A stretch of 5,196 bases of DNA from an uncultured Methylobacillus sp. (lineage in GTDB: Bacteria > Pseudomonadota > Gammaproteobacteria > Burkholderiales > Methylophilaceae). A model generated the notes under the pieces. It was given only the letters and a program-made list of their open reading frames with translations. It was not told the DNA's origin and searched no databases. Location: contig CAMLME010000134.1 in the NCBI GenBank assembly GCA_946481235.1, positions 1 through 5,196 of the forward strand, written 5' to 3'. Below are positions 1 to 5,196 of the stretch, one piece after another. Made by a program: the position numbers and the translations under genes. Each line of letters begins with the position of its first letter. The first letter of the stretch is position 1.

Positions 1-491
1 GCCTGGCCGAAACCGAACAGGAGGGTCAGATTGCAGTTGATGCCTTCCTTTTCCAGGATTTCACCGGCCTTGATACCTTCCCAGGTGGAGGCCAGCTTGA
101 TCAGTACGCGATCCTTGCCTACCCCTGCGTCTTGATACAACTGGATCAGCTTGCGGCCCTTGGCAACCATCTTGTCGATATTGAAGGACAGGCGCGCATC
201 CACTTCGGTGGAGATACGACCCGGAACAACCTTGGAGATTTCAATACCGATCAGCACAGCCAGCTTGTCGGCTGCGTTTTCGATTTGTGTTTCCTTGCTG
301 CCGCCTTGAGCCTTGGCGTATGCAATGGACTCATCGATCAGGTGTGAGTATTGCGGCAGCGTGCTTGCCTTCAGCAGCAGGGACGGGTTGGTGGTCGCAT
401 CGACCGGCTTGACGCTCTTGATCGCTTCCACGTCACCGGTATCGGCGACGATGGTGGTCATAGCCTTCAATTGCTCGAGCAAACTTGCCAT
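1..491 (-). CDS. tal: Transaldolase, TalB type (3' end outside the window)
   Basis: Cytoplasmic transaldolase moves a dihydroxyacetone unit from sedoheptulose 7-phosphate to glyceraldehyde 3-phosphate, giving erythrose 4-phosphate and fructose 6-phosphate. It belongs to the non-oxidative pentose phosphate pathway and, in methylotrophs, to the ribulose monophosphate cycle. I translated the reverse strand by hand: 163 codons are open to the window edge, about half of the usual ~317 residues. The N-terminus reads [20 protein letters not shown]. Key residues fall exactly at E. coli TalB positions: D17 (VADTGD), N35 (DATTNPS), E96 (ISTEVDAR), the Schiff-base lysine K132 (VLIKLAST) and T156 (INCNLTLLF). 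The start at 491 is well supported: AAGGAG lies at 498-503 with a 6-base spacer. A 95-base gap separates it from the upstream CitG-like gene, so it may be transcribed separately or as the last gene of the operon. The identification is very secure; the RuMP-cycle role is inferred from the neighbours. Confidence 0.96.
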   Translation of the reverse strand, partial: MASLLEQLKAMTTIVADTGDVEAIKSVKPVDATTNPSLLLKASTLPQYSHLIDESIAYAKAQGGSKETQIENAADKLAVLIGIEISKVVPGRISTEVDARLSFNIDKMVAKGRKLIQLYQDAGVGKDRVLIKLASTWEGIKAGEILEKEGINCNLTLLFGFGQ

Positions 492-586
492 GGGTTTCTC
501 CTTGGGAATTTGTAATTGCGAAAAACTGAAAATCTTGTTGTTGAATTTCGTGAACTAGGGATATTACTACGACCAGGTAAAATCAG
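492..586 (-). other. Intergenic gap between CitG-like gene and tal
   Basis: This is the only real non-coding gap in the window and is more AT-rich than the flanking genes. It could hold a tal promoter. I see TAATAT-like and TTCACG-like hexamers on the minus strand, but none pair at a convincing 16-18 base spacing. There is no GC-rich hairpin followed by a T run, so I see no intrinsic terminator for the upstream operon. Read-through into tal is therefore possible. Confidence 0.5.
498..503 (-). promoter_or_regulatory. Strong Shine-Dalgarno site of tal
   Basis: The minus strand reads AAGGAG here, six bases before the tal ATG at 491-489. It is the strongest ribosome binding site in the window. 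The upstream genes have weak or no Shine-Dalgarno sequences, which fits tal being translated at a high, independent rate as a central carbon enzyme. Confidence 0.85.
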
Positions 587-1441
587 TCATCCCATTTTTT
601 CCAATTCCACCAGCAGCAGACTTGCCACAGTCAGGTCCGCACTCGTTCCGGGATTCAATCCCCGGGACTTCAAATCCCGGTCGAATTCAAGTAAAGGTCG
701 TTGATATTTCTTTGGATTTTCTTGGGCCAGCAACAGGTCGCGATGGTGCGCAGCTTCATTGCGCACCTGTCGCGCGATCTCTTCCCCATATTTTCGAATC
801 AGATGGGTGTCGCTGATTTCCGCCAGGAAATCCAGATAAACTGCAGTCGTTGCCCAAGCGGCCCAGCCCCACTGCCGATAAGCATTTCTATAAACTTCCG
901 CACCCCGGAATACATCCTCATAATTGCTGACGTACTGCAACGCAACCCTGTCGCGAGATGCGGCCTCTTGCATTGCATCCAGTAACGAAACGCTGGGCGC
1001 ATCACGCACGTCATGCTGCGCACTCGTACCCAAGCCAGCTGGCGATGCCTGAACGATTGCGTGGTAGGTCATTGCCGCATCCTCGACAGTCAATTCCTGC
1101 AACACCGCCTCTAATCGCACCTTTAAGGCCGCCTGAGGACTTTTGAATGCCGCATGAATCAATGGCGCCGCGAGCAGGATGATTCCCAGGTTGGTATTGC
1201 ACCCCACAGCCATCCACGTCGACTCGACCGCGTAAAAAATACGCTGCCCAACCGCAAGCCCCGGCTTGGCAATCACCTGCGCAGCCGCTTCAGCACTACG
1301 GATGAAATCCTGCACCACCATGCCATGCCCATCGGCAAAAATGTGAACATTCCCGGGCTTGAGCGCTTCAAGCTCGGACAGGCAGGCTGTCTTGAATGCA
1401 GCAGCAAGCTGCGATGAGAGTTCAGTTTGGATGAGGCTCAT
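587..1441 (-). CDS. CitG-like protein (triphosphoribosyl-dephospho-CoA synthase family) of the H4MPT gene cluster
   Basis: A 284-residue homologue of CitG/MdcB. Those enzymes transfer a triphosphoribosyl group from ATP to dephospho-CoA with loss of adenine, making a prosthetic-group precursor for citrate or malonate lyase. Family marks include ALKPGNVH (26-33), GCNTNLGIILLAAPL (80-94, the counterpart of the family NT-x-x-G motif) and the C-terminal NPGTSADLTVASLLLVE (263-279). No citrate-lyase or malonate-decarboxylase genes are nearby. Instead it sits with mch and mtdB, where methylotrophs carry a conserved CitG-like gene (I believe the one called orf7 in Methylobacterium extorquens; name from memory). 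I infer that it attaches a phosphoribosyl-type group during synthesis of H4MPT or a related C1 cofactor. Its ATG overlaps the stop of the RimK-like gene as ATGA (1441-1438) and has only a weak Shine-Dalgarno, which suggests translational coupling. Family is secure; the substrate is unknown. Confidence 0.88.
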   Translation of the reverse strand: MSLIQTELSSQLAAAFKTACLSELEALKPGNVHIFADGHGMVVQDFIRSAEAAAQVIAKPGLAVGQRIFYAVESTWMAVGCNTNLGIILLAAPLIHAAFKSPQAALKVRLEAVLQELTVEDAAMTYHAIVQASPAGLGTSAQHDVRDAPSVSLLDAMQEAASRDRVALQYVSNYEDVFRGAEVYRNAYRQWGWAAWATTAVYLDFLAEISDTHLIRKYGEEIARQVRNEAAHHRDLLLAQENPKKYQRPLLEFDRDLKSRGLNPGTSADLTVASLLLVELEKMG

Positions 1442-2361
1442 GAGGCAATGGCAAGAATGCTCTGCGCATTGCTAATTTTAGAAAGAAAATCATCAACTAA
1501 GGACTGCGCAACATCGTGATCGACGACGCCCTGCAGCCCTTTCCAGGCAGGAATACTATTGACTTCAAGCACATAGAGTCTTCCCTGCTTATCGCGTATC
1601 ACATCCACGCCGCAATAATCGATATCAACAGCGCGGGCGGCTGCCAAGGCCAACTCGGCCACATCGCCATCAGGGGCCAAAAACTCGCACCGGCCACCTT
1701 GTGCGACATTGTTCACCCAACTACTGCCGTGCCGCACCATGGCCCCTGCTACTTGACCATCAATGATGAATACGCGGTGGTCGTGCCAGACGCCCTCGCC
1801 GCTATCCACATAATGTTGCAAATAATAAAGCCCATCAACGTGCTCATCCATCGGCACCGGGAATGGCGACTCCCGCGTCAACAGGCGCACCCCTTGACCT
1901 TGTGAGCCGAACAAGGGCTTAATCACCAGCGCCCGGCCGGCCATGGTTTCGCGCAGGATAACGCTTTGCGCGTGCTCACGCGATTCGCACACCCAGGTAG
2001 GTGGCGTCGGCACATGATGATGATGCAACAGAAAGCTGGTCATTGCCTTGTCGACGGTACGCTCCACCGCCCGGCCGTCGTTATATACGACGACACCCAG
2101 CATTTTCAAGGCATGCAGCACATCGAGACGCACGATGACCTGCTGCAAAGTGCCGCCCGGAACGCCGCGAACGAATGCGCCATCCGGCAAGCCATCCTCG
2201 AAGCCGGGAATATGCACTCCCGGCTGGCCATGAACGAGGTTTAGATGACAGTCCTTGAGTGAAACGAAAACCGCTTCCCGACCGCGGGCGGCAAACGCTT
2301 CCTTGAGGCGCCTGCCGTGCCAACCGGGGTCGTCGGTAAAGACCGGGATACGGCGGTTCAA
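1438..2361 (-). CDS. RimK-like ATP-grasp ligase of the H4MPT gene cluster
   Basis: An ATP-grasp amide ligase resembling RimK and the archaeal glutamate ligase MptN. Such enzymes activate a carboxylate as acyl phosphate and join it to an amine, often adding glutamate. Counting from the TTG at 2361 (307 residues), visible parts are: the first strand with TDDPGWHG (9-16), PTPPTW (118-123), the ATP-binding loop KPLFGSQGQGV (148-158), and the metal-binding end VLEVNSIPAWKGL with E266 and N268. Start choice: the ATG at 2403 would add 14 residues read out of the end of mch (41-base overlap) and lies far from the first strand. TTG at 2361 begins one base after the mch stop (TAA c TTG) and places the N-terminus where RimK-like proteins normally begin. 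Neither has a good Shine-Dalgarno, so termination-reinitiation is likely. In methylotrophs a gene of this kind follows mch (orf5, name from memory). Glutamylation of H4MPT or methylofuran is inference. Confidence 0.88.
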   Translation of the reverse strand: MNRRIPVFTDDPGWHGRRLKEAFAARGREAVFVSLKDCHLNLVHGQPGVHIPGFEDGLPDGAFVRGVPGGTLQQVIVRLDVLHALKMLGVVVYNDGRAVERTVDKAMTSFLLHHHHVPTPPTWVCESREHAQSVILRETMAGRALVIKPLFGSQGQGVRLLTRESPFPVPMDEHVDGLYYLQHYVDSGEGVWHDHRVFIIDGQVAGAMVRHGSSWVNNVAQGGRCEFLAPDGDVAELALAAARAVDIDYCGVDVIRDKQGRLYVLEVNSIPAWKGLQGVVDHDVAQSLVDDFLSKISNAQSILAIAS

Positions 2362-2362
2362 G

Positions 2363-3346
2363 TTAGGCGGGATAGCCAAAGGACTGGTCAAGCAATGCGG
2401 CATCCAGTTTGCCGCCGATGAAACTCTTGCCGGAATCCACGGCAGTGACGGTCACCGCCGCTGGGCTGAACAGCATCGGGTCGATCTTGTAGAAATCCAT
2501 GTTGACACTCTTGAACACTTCGGCGAATGGACGACCGTAATCGCGCGAAGCGCTGCTTGGGAGTTCCTGCGCCAGCTTGGCAGCAGCTTCGTCGCTACCT
2601 GTCACAAATACATGCGCGTGTCCGCCAAACAGAATGGCGTCATTGGTACGGCCCATGCCGGTCAGAAAGTCGGGCGAAGGCGGCGGCACCGGCGCGCTGG
2701 CCATGCCGTCCACTACATTCTCCAGTGGGAAATGCAGTGTATGGATTTTGTGCATCGCCACTTCCAACACGCGGCCAACAATCTGCACTGCGCCGGCCAG
2801 ACTTCGCGTCGGGGTGAGGATAAATGTCAGATTTTCCGGCTTGAGGCCGGTATCGCGAGCGACCTTTTCGATCACCTCCTGAGGTGGGGCTTTTTCGCTT
2901 TCAAGGACAAGGACAGCGGAGTCCGCTTGATCCTTGTAATTCAATTCCTTGTAAAGCTCTTCACGGCCCGCCATGGCACGGCCGGGGCCGGAGCCGAGCG
3001 AGAAGAACTTTTCATGTGCCAGACTCCAGCCTGCGTACTGGCTACCCAGGCAGGACAGCACCGGGTTGCAGGAATGCACCGATAATTGCCACGGCCAATG
3101 CCCGAAAGAGGGATTCGAATGCAAGGACACGCGCCCCAGACCACCCATGCAAATTTCCGTAATCAATCGGCCGGCCTCAAGTCCACCGGCAACCTTGATG
3201 CCTGCATCGATGATGGTAGCGCCGCTAGCGTGCTGCTCCACACCCAGGCGCAGAGATTTGGCATTGGCAAGCAGATTGGTCACCAAAGGAGCGGTCAATG
3301 CATTCACGCTAGGCCAGGAGCTGGTATCGAGTTTATTCTCGTTCAT
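2363..3346 (-). CDS. mch: Methenyltetrahydromethanopterin cyclohydrolase
   Basis: Mch reversibly hydrolyses N5,N10-methenyl-H4MPT to N5-formyl-H4MPT in the cytoplasm, between MtdB and the formyltransferase/hydrolase complex of formaldehyde oxidation. The 327-residue protein is of family length and carries its marks along the whole chain: [17 protein letters not shown] (91-107), [11 protein letters not shown] (117-127), [18 protein letters not shown] (178-195), [15 protein letters not shown] (213-227), [12 protein letters not shown] (231-242), and [10 protein letters not shown]...[15 protein letters not shown] (269-298). I start at the ATG at 3346, giving [14 protein letters not shown] lies 8 bases upstream and the gap to the previous gene is 19 bases. 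An in-frame ATG at 3382 would add 12 basic, poorly fitting residues and overlap the upstream gene. Lies inside the operon between two ATP-grasp genes, as in other methylotroph H4MPT islands. Very secure. Confidence 0.96.
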   Translation of the reverse strand: MNENKLDTSSWPSVNALTAPLVTNLLANAKSLRLGVEQHASGATIIDAGIKVAGGLEAGRLITEICMGGLGRVSLHSNPSFGHWPWQLSVHSCNPVLSCLGSQYAGWSLAHEKFFSLGSGPGRAMAGREELYKELNYKDQADSAVLVLESEKAPPQEVIEKVARDTGLKPENLTFILTPTRSLAGAVQIVGRVLEVAMHKIHTLHFPLENVVDGMASAPVPPPSPDFLTGMGRTNDAILFGGHAHVFVTGSDEAAAKLAQELPSSASRDYGRPFAEVFKSVNMDFYKIDPMLFSPAAVTVTAVDSGKSFIGGKLDAALLDQSFGYPA

Positions 3347-3354
3347 TTTGCGTT

Positions 3355-3357
3355 TCC
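3355..3357 (-). promoter_or_regulatory. Weak Shine-Dalgarno deciding the mch start
   Basis: The minus strand reads cggaaacgcaaa directly before the ATG at 3346. The GGA lies 8 bases from it, a proper spacing although the match is short. It favours 3346 over the upstream in-frame ATG at 3382. Confidence 0.45.
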
Positions 3358-3365
3358 GAATTCTA

Positions 3366-4451
3366 TTAAAAATTAGTAACAAGTCGTGTCAGGACTTCAA
3401 TACGTGCGTGCGCCAGGGCCAATGCCTGGCTCGCATCGGCTGCGGATGCCATTACGGTGCACAGAGGCTCTTCCGCTCCGATTCGGGAAGCGGGTTCAGG
3501 CACGTCCGCTACCCAGTCCGGCCACTCCATTGCGACCGGCACTGCCAAATCGAAAGGGGCATAGTATATCAAATGCGCCTGCGATGGCTCCTGCGGCAGG
3601 GATTCAGGCATGCGCCCCATGCTCGCCTGCATGTGGGCCTCAAGCAAAAACGCGCCCGTTCGGTTCGCATCATAGAGTGAGAACGTAGCGCTTAATCGCG
3701 GATTGACCTCAAGCACCCAGACATTCTCCTCATCAACCATACAATCCAGGCTATTCAAGCCGCGCAGACCTAACTCAGCCGTAATCCGTTCCGCCGCCCG
3801 GAGCATGGCCATGCGTATCTCTTCCGATAGCGGCGCCCGACTGACCGCTCCACCGTAGCGATACGGCATGTCCTGCAGAGGAGCCACAAACTGCAGGTTA
3901 TAGCCAACCGCGAGAACCCGATTGCCATCCGCCAGAAATAGTAGTGACACCGATTGCCCTGAGACTATGCGCTGATAGTAACAACCTGCCCCAGCTTCGA
4001 TCGGTACCGGCCCGACATGCGTGCCGCCGGAACCTCCAATGCGTTTGCTCAACCAGCCGCCAGACGATGGAGGAAGCGTGAGCAACACTTCAGGGAAGGT
4101 AATGTCCAGACGGGCCAATAGCGAAAAAAAACGGTCGGGATCCTTGGTGATCCTGACCGTTTCCGGCTGGTTTCCATATAACCGACAATGCTGGGAAAGC
4201 TCTTCCAGAAGCCAGGGTTGCGTCTCGAAACCGCTGCCATAAATCAATCCGGCTCCGCCCTTCGCAAAAGGCAGCAGCTTGGCACGCACATCATCAGCAT
4301 TGAAACCGCCATGCTGATAACCCAATCGGATAACTTGCGTTGCTGCGCTACGTGAGTCGACATCGCAAAACACATCCGCCGCGATAACGCGGCGGCCGGA
4401 TGCCGCAGCGGCCCGCACAAAAGAGCGGGCGCTGGCAGCAACGACAATCAG
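3366..4451 (-). CDS. ATP-grasp protein of the H4MPT gene cluster (start codon uncertain)
   Basis: A second ATP-grasp enzyme, clearly different from the RimK-like one and resembling the predicted carboligase group (COG2232 type) that accompanies H4MPT genes in methylotrophs. Its substrate is unknown; a ligase step in cofactor synthesis is inferred. Numbered from 4451 (361 residues): first strand [10 protein letters not shown] (1-10) with AADVF (24-28); ATP loop [13 protein letters not shown] (136-148); YYQRIVSG (158-165); metal-binding [18 protein letters not shown] with D236, E248 and N250. The last 60 residues are typical C-terminal linker plus a compact tail. The start is a problem. The mtdB stop is at 4458-4456, and no ATG, GTG or TTG occurs in frame between the ATG at 4586, deep inside mtdB, and a GTG at 4418 that would remove the first strand. 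I place the N-terminus at the CTG at 4451 because the fold begins there; ATT at 4448 is equally possible. AAGGA lies upstream at 4470-4466. Family is secure, start is not. Confidence 0.82.
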   Translation of the reverse strand: MIVVAASARSFVRAAAASGRRVIAADVFCDVDSRSAATQVIRLGYQHGGFNADDVRAKLLPFAKGGAGLIYGSGFETQPWLLEELSQHCRLYGNQPETVRITKDPDRFFSLLARLDITFPEVLLTLPPSSGGWLSKRIGGSGGTHVGPVPIEAGAGCYYQRIVSGQSVSLLFLADGNRVLAVGYNLQFVAPLQDMPYRYGGAVSRAPLSEEIRMAMLRAAERITAELGLRGLNSLDCMVDEENVWVLEVNPRLSATFSLYDANRTGAFLLEAHMQASMGRMPESLPQEPSQAHLIYYAPFDLAVPVAMEWPDWVADVPEPASRIGAEEPLCTVMASAADASQALALAHARIEVLTRLVTNF

Positions 4452-4455
4452 TGGT

Positions 4456-5196
4456 TTAGGCGAGATCCTTGCGCGCCATTTCGAATGCGGAAAGGAAATC
4501 CAGATAAACGTGGCTCTGGCCCTCCAGCATTTTCTTGAACAGGTTCTGCTGCAATTGGTACTTGTTGTTTCCGATTGCCAGCGCACCCATGCCGAAAGCC
4601 TTGGTGCCCTCGATCTGCACGCCGTCAGCCATAGCAGTCACGCCTTCCGCACCCGTCGGAGGAACGGCATTCACGTCCGCAACAACTTTAAGTGTAGGTG
4701 AGCCTGCCATTTGCGCGAGAGTAATGACGCGCACGCCAGCAGCAGCACAGCACAGCGCAACGTCTGTGGAATGCAGGATGGCTTTCTTGAGTTCGTCCGT
4801 GCTACCGTCGGTATAACCGATATTGGTGCCGTAGCGCTTATTGTAGGCTGCAGCCCTTTCTTCCACATCGGCAACGGAACGGTGTGCAACCAGTTCGACA
4901 GTCGCACCGTTCTTGGCAGCGATAACAGCCGTGCAGCCGCCAACCGGGCCGGTTGCGCCGAAAATACTGATCTTGCGGCCAGACAAGTCGCCGCCGAAGT
5001 TACGCTTCAATTGGCGTTCGACCATTGCCATCATGGCTGCGGCAGTAGTAAAAGCGCCGGAAGGATCCGCAAACACGGAAATTTCGAACGGGGGAAACAT
5101 GGCTTTCTTGGCGGTTTCCAGCATATCCATCGCCAGATCGATGTCGCGGCCGCCAATCAGCATGCCGGTACGCCATACGCCACGCGGACCGCGCGA
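4456..5196 (-). CDS. mtdB: Methylene-tetrahydromethanopterin dehydrogenase (5' end outside the window)
   Basis: MtdB oxidises methylene-H4MPT to methenyl-H4MPT with NAD+ or NADP+, the first oxidation after formaldehyde condenses with H4MPT. The reading frame is open to the window edge: 246 residues are present, starting SRGPRGVWRTGMLIGGRD. Alignment from memory with MtdA suggests about 50 N-terminal residues are missing; the ATG at 5163 is internal. Visible marks in the fragment: ADPSGAFTTAAAMMA (43-57), the Rossmann nucleotide loop FGATGPVGG (79-87), and VADVNAVPPTGAEG (172-185). The last fits MtdB better than MtdA, which reads VADYNAQPP at this place. Location two genes before mch also favours MtdB over the H4F-linked bifunctional MtdA. 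The stop is followed at once by the ATP-grasp gene in the +1 frame. Family very secure; MtdB versus MtdA fairly secure. Confidence 0.93.
   Translation of the reverse strand, partial: SRGPRGVWRTGMLIGGRDIDLAMDMLETAKKAMFPPFEISVFADPSGAFTTAAAMMAMVERQLKRNFGGDLSGRKISIFGATGPVGGCTAVIAAKNGATVELVAHRSVADVEERAAAYNKRYGTNIGYTDGSTDELKKAILHSTDVALCCAAAGVRVITLAQMAGSPTLKVVADVNAVPPTGAEGVTAMADGVQIEGTKAFGMGALAIGNNKYQLQQNLFKKMLEGQSHVYLDFLSAFEMARKDLA

Noticed and set aside
492..586. Possible sigma-70 promoter for tal
   Set aside because: Single hexamers resemble -10 or -35 boxes, but no pair has both good matches and acceptable spacing.
648..680. Inverted repeat ccgggatt ... aatcccgg around a cccggg core
   Set aside because: An 8-base stem with a 17-base loop, but it lies within the codons of the conserved NPGTSADL region of the CitG-like gene, has no T tract and sits some 60 bases before the stop. 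Probably chance.
1975..2025. Run of four histidines (LLHHHHVPTPPTW) in the RimK-like protein
   Set aside because: It lies at the usual helix before the central domain, where RimK proteins have a variable stretch. Four histidines alone do not support a metal-binding function.
2255..3085. Long plus-strand open frame of 276 codons opposite mch
   Set aside because: It is antisense to a well-conserved mch frame, has no recognisable domain and a composition rich in Arg, His and Cys, typical of shadow translation.
3347..3382. Longer mch start at the ATG at 3382
   Set aside because: It adds [12 protein letters not shown], overlaps the stop of the upstream gene by 17 bases and has no better ribosome site than the ATG at 3346.
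2973..3680. Plus-strand open frame of 235 codons opposite mch and the ATP-grasp gene
   Set aside because: It spans the junction of two real minus-strand genes, and its translation has no family features. It is a shadow.
4456..4586. N-terminal extension of the ATP-grasp gene to the ATG at 4586
   Set aside because: The added residues (rich in Ser, Arg, Cys and Trp) overlap the conserved end of mtdB and lie outside the ATP-grasp fold.

Overview
The window looks like part of a proteobacterial methylotroph chromosome. The strongest clue is a gene order that makes sense only for tetrahydromethanopterin (H4MPT)-linked one-carbon metabolism: methylene-H4MPT dehydrogenase, an ATP-grasp protein, methenyl-H4MPT cyclohydrolase, a RimK-like ATP-grasp ligase and a CitG-like protein. 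A TalB-type transaldolase follows. Its presence, the moderately GC-rich sequence and the protein style suggest a betaproteobacterial methylotroph of the Methylophilaceae kind (ribulose monophosphate cycle). That taxonomic call is inference; I could not search a database.

All six genes lie on the minus strand, so transcription runs from high to low coordinates. From upstream to downstream: mtdB (5196 to 4456, 5' end outside the window); an ATP-grasp protein (about 4451 to 3366) with no ordinary start codon in a sensible place; mch (3346 to 2363); a RimK-like ATP-grasp ligase (about 2361 to 1438); a CitG-like triphosphoribosyltransferase homologue (1441 to 587); a 95-base gap (492-586); and tal (491 to 1, 3' end outside the window). 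The first five genes are packed with gaps of at most about 40 bases, or a 4-base ATGA overlap, and look like one operon. tal has its own strong ribosome binding site after the gap.

MtdB and Mch carry out consecutive oxidation steps: methylene-H4MPT to methenyl-H4MPT, then methenyl-H4MPT to formyl-H4MPT, in formaldehyde oxidation to formate/CO2. The three genes between and after them are conserved companions of this pathway in methylotrophs and are best read as cofactor-biosynthesis enzymes (H4MPT and/or methylofuran side chains), although their exact reactions cannot be seen from sequence. Transaldolase rearranges sugar phosphates and would link the region to formaldehyde assimilation.

There are no RNA genes, mobile elements, CRISPR arrays or clear terminators. 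The system is known in outline. The points most worth a second look are the start of the 4451-3366 gene and the unassigned reactions of the two ATP-grasp enzymes and the CitG-like protein.
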